A stretch of 64,000 bases of DNA from Vibrio fortis (GTDB taxonomy: Bacteria; Pseudomonadota; Gammaproteobacteria; Enterobacterales; Vibrionaceae). The stretch covers positions 3,100,001 to 3,164,000 of the forward strand of contig NZ_AP025487.1 in assembly GCF_024347475.1 (NCBI RefSeq). Reading direction: 5' to 3'. Each line of letters begins with the position of its first letter. Position 1 is the first letter of the stretch. Below are positions 9,898-18,899 of the stretch, one piece after another. The notes beneath the pieces are model-generated. The model did not search any database. It had not been told where the DNA came from and saw only the letters and a program-made list of their open reading frames with translations. A program made the position numbers and the translations under genes.

Positions 9898-10449
9898 TTA
9901 CACACTCTCCTTAGAGTAAATGGGTGAGGTTGGTAAAAAGAGTTCCGCAACCAACATAGGTTTATGATTCATCCATAAGCGTGAGCGGCGAGCAAGCAGA
10001 CGCTCTTCGCCTACCATGACCCAGCCAACTTGTAGCGCATCACGCTTAACATTCTCTGCACTAAATACCGTCAATCCAAGCGGGACATTGCCCTGTTGGG
10101 ACAGGTCAGAGTGTTGGTCATCCAGTGTCAGCCGAGGAATTAACGTGCGCCCCAATACCCAAGGTTCATCATCCCCTTTTAGAATTACCTTGCGTAGCAA
10201 GCAATCTGATGATGAAAGCAAGGTCTCTTCGTCGTGTTGTAATGTTGAGCGTTCCACGACTTGATTGTGCAATAACTCGACGGAAAGATGCTCACAGCAC
10301 TCCCCTAAACGACGAGATAATGAGCCTTGCTCCATTAACCACCCTTTGATGGTTTGATTCGGAAAATCAAATTTTTCTGTATTTTGCCAATCTACATTCA
10401 TTAACGAATTAAGATACAACGGTATTGACTGATTCATACTGGTATTCAA
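9898..10449 (-). CDS. ubiC: Chorismate pyruvate-lyase UbiC
   Basis: 183 residues, slightly longer than E. coli UbiC (165). It removes pyruvate from chorismate to give 4-hydroxybenzoate. The family landmarks VLGRTLIPR and PLGLTVFS (product-flap region) and the C-terminal RRSRLWMNHKPMLVAELFLP are visible. It heads the ubiCA operon and is divergent from the FliL-like gene. Confidence 0.93.
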   Translation of the reverse strand: MNTSMNQSIPLYLNSLMNVDWQNTEKFDFPNQTIKGWLMEQGSLSRRLGECCEHLSVELLHNQVVERSTLQHDEETLLSSSDCLLRKVILKGDDEPWVLGRTLIPRLTLDDQHSDLSQQGNVPLGLTVFSAENVKRDALQVGWVMVGEERLLARRSRLWMNHKPMLVAELFLPTSPIYSKESV

Positions 10450-10598
10450 TAGGTGACTTTACACGTACAATAAAGCATCAACTTACGACTAACCTTAACC
10501 GTAAGTTGTGTTATAAACGTATTTAGATTTAGACCGTTCATTGTAACAAGACAAACGCGTTTCGAATATCGCGATTAAACTAAAGAAAAGTCACAAAT

Positions 10599-11006
10599 AT
10601 GCACAAACGTTATGTAGCCCAAATATTTCTAGCAATCAGTCTACTCTTTTCGTTGCCTTCACTGGCAGAAGAGGAATCAGCACCCAAGCTGGCGTACTTC
10701 ACGCTAGAGCCGGATCTCACCACGAATTTCTATACCAAAGGTAAGAAGCTGGGGTACATTCAAGTGCGCATCGACATCATGGTTGCGAACTCAACCGACC
10801 TTCCAGCGATTGAACTGCATCAGCCTCTTATTCGCGATGCAGTGATCGAGCTACTTGGTAAGCAGAATGAAGAGACGATTAAATCACTGTCTGGCCGAGA
10901 AGACTTACGCAAAACATTAGTAGATCGACTCAATGAAATCCTATTGCCTGAAACAGGCAAGACCATTATTGCTGACCTTTTGTTTACCAAGTACCTGTAC
11001 CAATAG
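10599..11006 (+). CDS. FliL-like exported protein
   Basis: 135 residues with a clear signal peptide (basic MHKR, hydrophobic core, cleavage expected near SLA-EE around residue 23). The body resembles the FliL C-terminal domain: YFTLEPDLTTNF, a predicted helix with REDLRKTLVDRLNEIL, and LLFTKYLYQ at the end. True FliL has an uncleaved membrane anchor and sits in flagellar operons; this copy stands alone between ubiC and glpG, so a flagellar role is unproven. A FliL/stomatin-partner role in the periplasm is possible. Confidence 0.75.
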   Translation: MHKRYVAQIFLAISLLFSLPSLAEEESAPKLAYFTLEPDLTTNFYTKGKKLGYIQVRIDIMVANSTDLPAIELHQPLIRDAVIELLGKQNEETIKSLSGREDLRKTLVDRLNEILLPETGKTIIADLLFTKYLYQ

Positions 11007-11028
11007 AGCAACGACAAAATCGAGATCA

Positions 11029-11056
11029 AAAAAGCGGCTCCATCGAGCCGCTTTTT
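11029..11056. terminator. Bidirectional terminator between the FliL-like gene and glpG
   Basis: Perfect stem AAAAAGCGGCTC / GAGCCGCTTTTT with CATC loop (11029-11040, 11045-11056). Confidence 0.9.
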
Positions 11057-11088
11057 CGTATTTAGAAGGAAACCGATTGAAGGTATCG

Positions 11089-11925
11089 CTAAGCGATATG
11101 TTTTGCTTTCATCGCGTCTACCAAGCCGATTCCCACACCCGCAATCAAACCTGCAAGGTGAGCTGTATTGGCAATAGCCATAAATGGCTGCATATACCCC
11201 AGAACTAACCAAACCAGCATAAAGCCGACGATCTGGCGAGGTATCGTTAACCCCATTTGCGGAGCTTTAGTGCTCACAACCCACAGGTAACCAACTAACG
11301 CGTAAACCACCCCTGATAGACCGCCAAAGTTTGCCCCCTCAACCCAATACTGCCCAGCGCCAGATAGCGCGGATGAAATAGCGAAGATCTGCAACAGCTT
11401 AAGGCCACCGAGCTTCTTTTCGATATCGCCACCTAACTGCCACCACCACAGAATATTGAACGCAATATGCATAACGGAAAAGTGAAGCACGGCATGGCTT
11501 AGCCAACGCCACAACTGCCACTGCTGTCCATCCAAAGCAGGAAAATGCAGCATTTGAAAAATCTGCTGATTAAAACCAAGCTGCTGAAGAATGAAGATCA
11601 CCACACACAGCAGCATAATGCTGAGCGTTACTGGGCCAGCTTTAGACTTAAGCATGCTTAAAAAACTCGGAGTATGGTAATGAAACTGGTTTTTACGCGT
11701 TTCTGCCACATCCCAAGAGGCCGCTTGATAACGTTTATGGTTAGGTTCAGACAAAAAACGGTTGAGCTCCGCTTCTGTCTCAACTTGATGTTGGGCATCA
11801 ATCAACCATAGCGCGACACGCCCTTCTCCCTCTGGAGACATCTGAATTGAGATATGGCGCGACGCCATATAATCAATGAAAGCCTGCGCAACACGCGCAT
11901 TATTCAATACCATCAATCTTACCAT
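11089..11925 (-). CDS. glpG: Rhomboid intramembrane serine protease GlpG
   Basis: 278 residues: a cytosolic N-terminal domain (to about residue 85) and six membrane helices. The catalytic Ser is S204 in GGLSGVVYALVGY and the catalytic His is H256 in NTAHLAGLIAG; the MHIAFNILWWWQLGG helix (about 152-166) carries the oxyanion-site residues. It cleaves membrane proteins within or near the bilayer. The start ATG has AGGA seven bases upstream. It lies downstream of glpE in what appears to be a glpEG operon; glpR is not adjacent here. Confidence 0.96.
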   Translation of the reverse strand: MVRLMVLNNARVAQAFIDYMASRHISIQMSPEGEGRVALWLIDAQHQVETEAELNRFLSEPNHKRYQAASWDVAETRKNQFHYHTPSFLSMLKSKAGPVTLSIMLLCVVIFILQQLGFNQQIFQMLHFPALDGQQWQLWRWLSHAVLHFSVMHIAFNILWWWQLGGDIEKKLGGLKLLQIFAISSALSGAGQYWVEGANFGGLSGVVYALVGYLWVVSTKAPQMGLTIPRQIVGFMLVWLVLGYMQPFMAIANTAHLAGLIAGVGIGLVDAMKAKHIA

Positions 11926-11961
11926 TGGAGTTTCCTGCTTAAATTTTTCTAGGGAAGCAAG

Positions 11962-12282
11962 CTAGCCTGTCACTACAGGGAGCTGGGCACGATGCCAAGC
12001 TTCAAAGCCTCCATCCACACTATATACGTCTTCGAAACCTTGGTTGACTAGGTATTGTGCGGCACCTTGGCTGCTAATACCGTGATAACACATCACAAGG
12101 ATCGGTTGTTCAAATTCTACCTCATCCATAAACGCGACCATGGTGTCATTCGTCAAATGATACGCGGTTTCTGGGTGTGCAACGGCAAATGATTGTGGAT
12201 CGCGGATATCTACTAGGCGTGCATCGCCCTGCTTAATGAGTGTTTGAGCACCTTGCACATCAATATGTTTAAACTGGTCCAT
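11962..12282 (-). CDS. glpE: Thiosulfate sulfurtransferase GlpE
   Basis: A single-domain rhodanese of 106 residues. The active Cys is C65 in [13 protein letters not shown], the same number as in E. coli GlpE. It transfers sulfane sulfur from thiosulfate to cyanide or thioredoxin in the cytosol. First gene of a glpE-glpG pair with 36 bases between them. The region upstream is a DnaA-box/GATC cluster. Confidence 0.95.
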   Translation of the reverse strand: MDQFKHIDVQGAQTLIKQGDARLVDIRDPQSFAVAHPETAYHLTNDTMVAFMDEVEFEQPILVMCYHGISSQGAAQYLVNQGFEDVYSVDGGFEAWHRAQLPVVTG

Positions 12283-12627
12283 GACTTTCTCTTGTACTGA
12301 TTTACTTTGGTGCCATTGTAACCTATCCCAAGGCTAACATTTACACCGACTTAATAAGGTTATCCACCAGCGATCACTTTTACACCATATGTGGATAAAT
12401 CTGTGAATTGCGTGAATAAAGTGTTTTTTGAAAAATGGATCCACAAGATGTAGTAATGATCCTGATCTATCTGTGGGTTAACTTGAAAATATCCCCACCA
12501 ACAAAACCGCTTGAAAGCCTTACTACACCCTGCTTTTTGACAACTGACGAAGAAACTCCTCACAGAGTTATCCACAATCCACACTTAGTCATTTCGATCG
12601 CAATAACACTAAAATGCGATCCAAATA
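12283..12627. promoter_or_regulatory. DnaA-box and GATC-rich region upstream of glpE
   Basis: A non-coding stretch between glpE and the rpoH terminator. Two perfect DnaA boxes occur: TGTGGATAA (12390-12398) and TTATCCACA (12568-12576). Near matches are TTATCCACC (12360-12368), GGATCCACA (12437-12445) and TGTGGGTTA (12472-12480). Six GATC sites lie at 12372, 12438, 12458, 12464, 12596 and 12618, with two more in the adjacent terminator stem. About one GATC would be expected by chance. It could regulate glpEG or bind/titrate DnaA. Confidence 0.6.
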
Positions 12628-12659
12628 AAAAGGCCGAGATCTCTCGATCTCGGCCTTTT
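12628..12659. terminator. Terminator after rpoH
   Basis: Stem AGGCCGAGATC / GATCTCGGCCT with TCTC loop, flanked by A and T runs. On the minus strand it follows the rpoH stop. Both stem arms contain GATC. Confidence 0.88.
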
Positions 12660-12679
12660 CATAAAAATCATGTGTGCGC

Positions 12680-13537
12680 TTAGAAGTCGCCGACAGCTTG
12701 CTTTAACTTCTTCATTGCGTTCTTTTCTAGCTGACGAACACGTTCTGCTGAGATGTTGTAGGTTTCAGCAAGATCTTGCAATGTTGCCTTGTCGTCATCT
12801 AACCAACGCGAACGAACAATGTGTTGGCTACGGTCATCTAGGCTTGCTAGTGCATGACCAAGACGATTATTGGTATGCGTTTCCCAGTTTGCAGCCTCAA
12901 CCGTTTCTGCAACGTCTGACGCTTTATCTTCTAGATAGTAAACTGGCGCCGTGTAAGCCGAACCGCCATCGTCATCGTCCATCGGTGCTTCAAAGGTCGC
13001 ATCTTGCGCCGCAAGGCGAGATTCCATTTCACGAACTTCAGAAGGCTCTACACCTAACTCGCGTGCAACGGTTTCAACTTCACCATTGTTGAACCAACCT
13101 AGACGCTTCTTAGATTTACGTAGGTTGAAAAACAACTTACGTTGCGCTTTCGTTGTCGCAATCTTAACGATACGCCAGTTACGAAGTACGTACTCATGGA
13201 TTTCAGCTTTGATCCAGTGAACAGCGAAAGATACCAGTCTTACCCCTACTTCAGGGTTAAAGCGTTTTACTGCTTTCATTAGACCAATATTACCTTCCTG
13301 AACAAGGTCAGCCATAGGCAGGCCGTAACCAGAGTAACCTCTCGCTACATGAACCACGAATCGTAGATGTGAAAGGATCAAACCTTTCGCCGCTTCGATC
13401 TCACCTTTGTAATGTAATCGCTCTGCAAGTCCACGTTCCTCTTCAGCAGTTAGCATTGGGTAGCTGTTTGCTGAGCGGATATAGCTGTCTAGGCTATCTT
13501 GTGTAACTAAAGCCATTTGATACGCTTGGTTTGCCAT
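12680..13537 (-). CDS. rpoH: RNA polymerase heat-shock sigma factor RpoH (sigma-32)
   Basis: 285 residues from the ATG at 13537, which has GAGGAA seven bases upstream; an in-frame TTG five codons earlier is unlikely. Region 2 ([35 protein letters not shown], about residues 48-82), the RpoH box [10 protein letters not shown] (about 132-141) and the region 4 helix-turn-helix ([17 protein letters not shown]) are intact. It directs transcription of heat-shock genes. It lies downstream of ftsX with a 177-bp gap that should contain its own promoters. Confidence 0.97.
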   Translation of the reverse strand: MANQAYQMALVTQDSLDSYIRSANSYPMLTAEEERGLAERLHYKGEIEAAKGLILSHLRFVVHVARGYSGYGLPMADLVQEGNIGLMKAVKRFNPEVGVRLVSFAVHWIKAEIHEYVLRNWRIVKIATTKAQRKLFFNLRKSKKRLGWFNNGEVETVARELGVEPSEVREMESRLAAQDATFEAPMDDDDGGSAYTAPVYYLEDKASDVAETVEAANWETHTNNRLGHALASLDDRSQHIVRSRWLDDDKATLQDLAETYNISAERVRQLEKNAMKKLKQAVGDF

Positions 13538-13714
13538 TCGGTTCCTCATCAATATCTGATCTGGAGTAGTCTTTCTATTAGAACCCGCTAATCTTGAACC
13601 TAAAATGAACAGGATTCAAGAAGGGGGAAGTAATTATGCATAATCAATTCGTCTATACAAGGCGAAAACTGACTAACATGTGTCTATTTCTCGTCTAAAT
13701 ATGACTCAATTCAC

Positions 13715-14683
13715 CTAAACTGGTTCAATTTCTTTTAGGTGTCTTTGGGCAGAAAGTTTTGCTGCCACGCTACCAAGCAAGGTTCCAACGATTAAAAGCA
13801 GTAGTGATTCATCCCAGCTTAAGCCAATTAAGCGGAAATGACTGTCGTATAATTGCGCCAAGTCATCTACTGCACTGTTAAGTAATACCGTAATCAGGGC
13901 AGTCATGATCCACGCACTGACAGAGCCCAACACACCAAACCACATACCTGTGTAGAGATAAGGGCGCAGGATGAAGCTATCAGTCGCACCGATTAACTTC
14001 ATGGTTTGGATCTCTTCTTTATGAGCAAGCACGTTAAAGCGCAGAGTATTACCAATAATTAAAAATACCGCCCCAAGCATAAGGAAGGTTAATGTCACTA
14101 CGATGACAGTCGCCAGCGCTTTGATAGCATCAAGCCTTGCTAACCAATCTTCATCAAGGCGAACGTCTGTTACAGAAGGCTGCTCTTTGACTTGCTGTGC
14201 GAGTGCTTTAATTTCCGTGTCAGTTTCAACACTCGGTGTAATGATCAGTACACCGGGTAGTGAGTAATCATCAAGAATGGTCAGTGCGTCATTAAAACCT
14301 GAGTACTGGCTGAGGTCTGCAAGGCCTTGTTGTGGCGAGATGTACTCAACTAAATCAACTTGTGGCCAGCTTTCAATCTCATCTTTCATCACCATCACTC
14401 TAGGCTCTGGGATGCCCTCTTCTATATAAGCACTCACCTGAGAAGGGCTAGCAACATCTTGCGCAGCTTCACCCACGTTTTTACCAAGTAGGTATAAACA
14501 CGCAGGCATCGCCAGTGCCATAGAAATTACAGCTAACGTCAGTAAGTTACCCAGAGGACGCTGCCACAAGTCTGACAGAGAAGACTTCGCCTGTTTCCAG
14601 TGAACCACCAAAAAACCATCGCTTGCCGCACGATTGTTGGCGCGCTTTGGTTTCGCCTTTTTAAGACGTTTATTAACGGCCAT
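13715..14683 (-). CDS. ftsX: Cell division ABC transporter permease FtsX
   Basis: 322 residues: a cytosolic N-terminus (KKAKPKRANNR), one membrane segment near residue 48, a periplasmic domain (about 75-195), then three membrane segments. With FtsE it forms the complex that activates the EnvC-amidase system at the septum. Its start overlaps the ftsE stop by 11 bases, indicating translational coupling in the order ftsY-ftsE-ftsX. Confidence 0.95.
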   Translation of the reverse strand: MAVNKRLKKAKPKRANNRAASDGFLVVHWKQAKSSLSDLWQRPLGNLLTLAVISMALAMPACLYLLGKNVGEAAQDVASPSQVSAYIEEGIPEPRVMVMKDEIESWPQVDLVEYISPQQGLADLSQYSGFNDALTILDDYSLPGVLIITPSVETDTEIKALAQQVKEQPSVTDVRLDEDWLARLDAIKALATVIVVTLTFLMLGAVFLIIGNTLRFNVLAHKEEIQTMKLIGATDSFILRPYLYTGMWFGVLGSVSAWIMTALITVLLNSAVDDLAQLYDSHFRLIGLSWDESLLLLIVGTLLGSVAAKLSAQRHLKEIEPV

Positions 14684-15347
14684 AGTCTTCTACCTCACTT
14701 AAGAAGCCTTGGTTTAACTCGAAATGACGATATTGTGGGCGAGTATTTACTAACCCCACATCATGCGTAGCTAAAAGGATAGTCACGCCTGCTCGATTAA
14801 ATTCTTCGAACAGTCTTAAAACTCTATTCGATAATTCTGGGTCAAGGTTACCCGTCGGCTCATCGGCCAATAGTAGGGTTGGTCGGTTGACCACAGCGCG
14901 TGCAATACCGACACGTTGCTGTTCCCCCCCCGATAATTGGCTTGGTAGACAGCGCGCTTTATCGAGCAGACCCGTTTTATCCAATGCAGCACCAACGCGT
15001 CGCTTGATCTCATTTTCAGAGATCGACTCGATACGCATCGGCAGTGCCACATTGTCATAAATAGAGCGGTCCATTAACAAACGGTGATCTTGAAAGACGA
15101 TACCAATGTTACGACGCAAAAAAGGAATGTCTTTACTCGGAATTCGAGTAATGTCGTGATCGTTGAACCAAACACGCCCGTCGGTCGGGCGCTCAATCGC
15201 ACAGATCAATTTCAGCAGTGTGCTTTTACCCGCACCTGAATGCCCACCCAAAAAAGCCATTTCACCTCGCTTAAGATGAAAGTCCACTTTTTGTAATGCT
15301 TGGCGTCCACCTCGGTAGGCCTTGCTCACTTGCTGAAATTTGATCAC
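14673..15347 (-). CDS. ftsE: Cell division ATP-binding protein FtsE
   Basis: 224 residues with all ABC ATPase motifs: Walker A GHSGAGKST (about 35-43), signature LSGGEQQRVGIARA (about 137-150), Walker B LLLADEPT (about 157-164) and the switch His in LLATHD. It is the cytosolic ATPase of FtsEX that couples division to peptidoglycan hydrolysis. It follows ftsY by 77 bases. Confidence 0.97.
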   Translation of the reverse strand: MIKFQQVSKAYRGGRQALQKVDFHLKRGEMAFLGGHSGAGKSTLLKLICAIERPTDGRVWFNDHDITRIPSKDIPFLRRNIGIVFQDHRLLMDRSIYDNVALPMRIESISENEIKRRVGAALDKTGLLDKARCLPSQLSGGEQQRVGIARAVVNRPTLLLADEPTGNLDPELSNRVLRLFEEFNRAGVTILLATHDVGLVNTRPQYRHFELNQGFLSEVEDYGR

Positions 15348-15424
15348 CGAAAATTCCTCTTACGATCACTCTTATCAAATTTAAAAAGGTAGCAGGTTAA
15401 ACACAAACCAAATTGCTACCCAGA

Positions 15425-16681
15425 TTACTCTTCGCGACTAAACAACGCTTCAATAAAGTCTTTTGACTCGAATGGACGTAGATCGTCAATGCCTTCACCA
15501 ACGCCAATAAAGCGAATTGGAATCTGGAATTGATCAGCGATAGAGAAAATCACACCGCCTTTGGCAGTACCATCTAGTTTCGTCAGAGTAATACCTGTAA
15601 CCGGCGCGACTTCGCTGAATAGTTTCGCTTGGCTGATCGCGTTCTGACCGGTACCTGCATCTAACGTTAGCATGATTTCATGAGGCGCAGAGTCATCAAT
15701 CTTCTTCATTACACGAACAATCTTGCGCAGCTCTTCCATCAAGTTGCTCTTGTTCTGTAGACGACCTGCGGTATCAGCGATAACCACATCCACACCACGA
15801 GCCTTAGCAGCTTCGATAGCATCATAGATAACAGAGGCACTGTCTGCGCCAGTATGCTGAGCAATCACAGGTACGTCGTTGCGCTTACCCCATACTTGAA
15901 GCTGTTCAACCGCAGCAGCACGGAAGGTATCACCCGCCGCTAGCATCACCTTCTTGCCTTCATTCTGGAACTGCTTCGCAAGCTTACCGATAGTCGTTGT
16001 TTTACCTACACCATTTACACCGACCATTAAGATAACGTAAGGCGTTTTGGTTGTATCAACCACCAATGGCTGTTCTACCTGACTTAGGATATCTGCCATC
16101 TCTTCTTTTAAGAGACCATACAGCGCTTCACCATCTTTCAGGTCATTACGAGATGCTTTTTCTGTTAGGTTATCAATGATTTTGACTGTGGTGTTCATGC
16201 CCACGTCAGCAATCAACAGTTGTTCTTCAAGCTCTTCAAATAGATCTTCATCGATTTGCTTACCTTTGAACAAACCGAAGAAGCCTGCGCCAATGTTGGC
16301 TTTGGTGCGGCTTAGGCTGCGCTTTAAGCGCGCAAAGAAGCTCTCGGTTGGTTTCTCTTGAACTTCTTCAACTTGTGGCTCTTCCGCAACCACTTCAGGC
16401 TCTGTTTCTACTTCTGCTTCTGCTTCTGCTTCTGCTTCTGCTTCTGCTTCTGCTTCTGCTTCTGCTTGTTCAGGTTGAAGTTCAGCACTTGGCTGTTCAA
16501 GTTCTTCTTGTAACTCCGCCTCTTGTGCAGATTCTTCCTTTTCTACCGGTTGCTCAACCTCAGCTTGAGGCTGCTCTTCCGTTTGCTGCTCTACTTTAGA
16601 GTCAGTCTGCGTTTGTGGGCTCTGTTCTTCTTCACCAAAGCCAAGCCACGATAATAATCCGCGCTTCTTTTTTTCCGCCAT
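15425..16681 (-). CDS. ftsY: Signal recognition particle receptor FtsY
   Basis: 418 residues. An acidic N-terminal A domain (to about residue 110) precedes the NG GTPase domain: P-loop GVNGVGKTTTIGKLA, DTAGR (G3) and TKLDG (G4). FtsY docks ribosome-SRP complexes at the inner membrane. The acidic region contains a run of alternating Glu-Ala encoded by a perfect hexanucleotide repeat (16411-16464). First gene of the ftsYEX operon, divergent from rsmD as in E. coli. Confidence 0.97.
   Translation of the reverse strand: MAEKKKRGLLSWLGFGEEEQSPQTQTDSKVEQQTEEQPQAEVEQPVEKEESAQEAELQEELEQPSAELQPEQAEAEAEAEAEAEAEAEAEVETEPEVVAEEPQVEEVQEKPTESFFARLKRSLSRTKANIGAGFFGLFKGKQIDEDLFEELEEQLLIADVGMNTTVKIIDNLTEKASRNDLKDGEALYGLLKEEMADILSQVEQPLVVDTTKTPYVILMVGVNGVGKTTTIGKLAKQFQNEGKKVMLAAGDTFRAAAVEQLQVWGKRNDVPVIAQHTGADSASVIYDAIEAAKARGVDVVIADTAGRLQNKSNLMEELRKIVRVMKKIDDSAPHEIMLTLDAGTGQNAISQAKLFSEVAPVTGITLTKLDGTAKGGVIFSIADQFQIPIRFIGVGEGIDDLRPFESKDFIEALFSREE
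16411..16464. repeat. Perfect (CTTCTG)9 hexanucleotide repeat inside ftsY
   Basis: Nine tandem CTTCTG units encode Glu-Ala dipeptides on the minus strand. Because the unit is six bases, copy-number change keeps the reading frame and would only lengthen or shorten the acidic A domain. Confidence 0.97.
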
Positions 16682-16912
16682 CAGAGGAGTTTCCTAGATC
16701 TACTAATTAACTGTATTGACTTAATGCACGTCGACTCTTTGCTATTGTTCTACAATACAAACTTGTAGACACGAATAGTAAAGAAAAATGACAAAGCAGT
16801 GATATGCTTGCTGTTTGCTTGATACACTTTGTCATTGCAAAATTTATTTAATACTCGAACCAAATTAAATTGGGCTCGATATAGTATCACTTTATTAGCG
16901 GTCAAAAAATCT

Positions 16913-17515
16913 ATGGTAAGACGTCGCCAGCAAAACACATCACAAAAAAAGCCATCTGGAGGCTTTGTTAGAATCATTAGTGGCTCATGGAGAGGCAGAA
17001 AGCTCCCAGTTCACGACTTAGAGGGATTACGCCCAACCATTGACCGAGTAAAAGAGACACTCTTTAACTGGGTGGCTCAAGATATCCCAAATGCGACATG
17101 TCTGGATGTTTTTGCAGGCTCTGGCGGGCTCGGTTTTGAAGCAGCGTCTCGCCAAGCTAAGATGGTGACGCTTTTAGAGATGAACCAAAAGGCAGCTAAA
17201 CAGCTATCGGACAACGCTAAAGAGCTGAAAGCCGATAACATTAAGGTAGAGAACATCGATGCTATCTCTTATCTAAGTAAGCCAGGCACACCTTATGATG
17301 TGGTTTTCTTGGATCCTCCTTTCCGTAAGGGCTTGCTTGCTGAAACTGTAAACCTACTAGAATCTAATGGTTGGTTGGCTGAAGATGCCGTGGTGTATGT
17401 CGAGACCGAAAAAGAACTTAAGCTAGAAGGCATGCCAGAGAACTGGGAACTCTATCGTGATAAAACCACAGGGCAGTCAAGCTACCGACTTTTCCACAGA
17501 ACCATTGCAGAATAG
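16913..17515 (+). CDS. rsmD: 16S rRNA (guanine(966)-N(2))-methyltransferase RsmD
   Basis: 200 residues from the ATG at 16913. The basic N-terminus (MVRRRQQ) and RIISGSWRGRKL match RsmD; an upstream in-frame ATG would add 28 residues unlike the family. The SAM motif is LDVFAGSGGLGFEA (about 64-77) and the catalytic DPPF motif is at 134-137. It methylates G966 of 16S rRNA. No strong ribosome binding site is visible. Divergent from ftsY; the DUF1145 gene follows after 10 bases. Confidence 0.95.
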   Translation: MVRRRQQNTSQKKPSGGFVRIISGSWRGRKLPVHDLEGLRPTIDRVKETLFNWVAQDIPNATCLDVFAGSGGLGFEAASRQAKMVTLLEMNQKAAKQLSDNAKELKADNIKVENIDAISYLSKPGTPYDVVFLDPPFRKGLLAETVNLLESNGWLAEDAVVYVETEKELKLEGMPENWELYRDKTTGQSSYRLFHRTIAE

Positions 17516-17525
17516 GATTTAAATA

Positions 17526-17792
17526 ATGAATGTACTGATTCCCGTTGCCAAAGCGGCTATTGCTTTCGTTTGGTTTGTTCTCATCGTTAACATTTTCCAT
17601 CCATTCCCAGGAAATGCAGCGATTGCCCTATATATCATGACGGCATTCTTGTTCTTTATGCATGGCCTACAAATGCTGATTTTTATTGGTGCGTTTGGCG
17701 ATAAGATTTCAATGACGCGCTGGGAGAAATGGTCAATTTTGATCTTTGGTATCTTTGCTCTGCTCGATATCCGACGCAAATACATGATGTAA
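17526..17792 (+). CDS. yhhL: DUF1145 membrane protein (YhhL family)
   Basis: 88 residues with two or three hydrophobic segments (about 8-25, 33-52 and 65-80). It corresponds to YhhL/DUF1145, which follows rsmD in E. coli too. Spacing of 10 bases implies co-transcription with rsmD. Function unknown. Confidence 0.85.
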   Translation: MNVLIPVAKAAIAFVWFVLIVNIFHPFPGNAAIALYIMTAFLFFMHGLQMLIFIGAFGDKISMTRWEKWSILIFGIFALLDIRRKYMM

Positions 17793-17828
17793 AAAAAGCC
17801 GCTCAATTTTGAATTGAGCGGCTTTTTT
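17791..17828. terminator. Bidirectional terminator between yhhL and yhgN
   Basis: 11-bp stem GCCGCTCAATT / AATTGAGCGGC with a 3-base loop, A7 before and T6 after. Confidence 0.92.
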
Positions 17829-17850
17829 AATGTAGCTGAACCAACTAAAG

Positions 17851-18438
17851 CTAAGAGACGATGTAAGCCTTGATACCATCAAGGAACATCTGGGTCGATA
17901 TCATAATAAGCAATAGACCCATCAATCGCTCCACCGCTTTCAGGCCGCGTTCCCCGAGGATACGCAAGAAGAAGCCATTAAACATCAGAATAAAGAAGGT
18001 TGCGCCCCAAGCCAGTAATACCGCCGCAGACAGCTCCAACATATTGTCTGGGTGTTGGGTCGATAGCAGAATCAACGCTGCAATCACCGATGGCCCCGCA
18101 ATCATAGGGATCGCCATAGGTACAATAAAAGGTTCTTCACCCGCCGCTAACCCAGTAATACTCCCTGCACTTGGGAAAATCATCTTAATCGCGATAATAA
18201 ACAGGATAATACCGCCCGAAATACTCAAGGTTTCTGGCTGAACGTGCAAAAAGTTGAGAATGCTCTGACCGGCAAACAAGAACAGTAATAGGATAATCAG
18301 CGCGAACATAAGCTCACGAATCAAAACAGTTCGGCGTCGCTTTGGATCGATGTGTTTAAGTATGGAGAGCACAATCGGCAAGTTGCCTAACGGATCCATA
18401 ATAAGAAACAGCATGGTGGCTGCAGATAGGATTTCCAT
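17851..18438 (-). CDS. yhgN: MarC/YhgN family membrane protein (NAAT transporter family)
   Basis: 195 residues, six hydrophobic segments. Landmarks LFLIMDPLGNLPIVLSIL near the N-terminus and the central AIPMIAGPSVIAALI match the MarC/YhgN family. The family was once linked to antibiotic resistance, but its substrate is uncertain. It stands alone on the minus strand. Confidence 0.9.
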   Translation of the reverse strand: MEILSAATMLFLIMDPLGNLPIVLSILKHIDPKRRRTVLIRELMFALIILLLFLFAGQSILNFLHVQPETLSISGGIILFIIAIKMIFPSAGSITGLAAGEEPFIVPMAIPMIAGPSVIAALILLSTQHPDNMLELSAAVLLAWGATFFILMFNGFFLRILGERGLKAVERLMGLLLIMISTQMFLDGIKAYIVS

Positions 18439-18571
18439 GAATAAGTCCTGAAAAGCGAAGGTGCGCGGAGTATAGCAGCCTCAATCCGGCTTTTCGAACC
18501 TAGTGGGAAGGATTATGTGTTAAATCTATGATTTAAAGGGAAGCAGGAACCCGCCTCCCAAAACAACCGAA

Positions 18572-18808
18572 TTAGTGGCTACATACTCGTGCCATATTGG
18601 TTCTCAGCTTATCGCCCTCTAACACTACCTTCTCCATTTTCACAAAGAAAGTCAGCAATGCGTCCAAGTCCAAACCACTGAGCTTGCAAGTATGAAAGCG
18701 TGCTTCTGAACCGTACTCTTGCGCCAATTTTTCAGCCAACTCTTCACGAGTCATCGCTTGTTCATTTAATAGGTTAAGTACATTGTGAGCATGAATTTCA
18801 GTCGTCAT
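18572..18808 (-). CDS. YecH-like small protein (DUF2492)
   Basis: 78 residues from the ATG at 18808, which has GAGGAA eight bases upstream. The sequence MTTEIHAHNVLNLLNE, then ARFHTCKLSGLDLDALL and a final RVCSH, matches the YecH/DUF2492 family. Conserved His (HAHN) and Cys (FHTC, VCSH) suggest metal binding, but this is not established. An in-frame upstream start would add 11 residues without family support. Confidence 0.82.
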   Translation of the reverse strand: MTTEIHAHNVLNLLNEQAMTREELAEKLAQEYGSEARFHTCKLSGLDLDALLTFFVKMEKVVLEGDKLRTNMARVCSH

Positions 18809-18899
18809 TCCAAGGTTCCTCTGTCTGTCATATCTCGCCAAGCATAACGAATTGCTTTAAGCGCACTTTGATATAACGCAGCCTCAGTTCAGTTTTCGA

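Noticed and set aside
12360..12584. 74-codon open frame on the minus strand over the DnaA-box region
   Set aside because: No ribosome binding site, no recognisable protein features, and it overlaps the box cluster; better read as non-coding.
13636..13698. 20-residue open frame on the plus strand opposite the rpoH upstream region, with GGGGGAAG before it
   Set aside because: Too short, no terminator or conserved character; more likely chance within the rpoH promoter region.
16348..16599. Leucine-rich open frame on the plus strand
   Set aside because: It is the antisense reading of the FtsY Glu-Ala repeat, a composition artefact.
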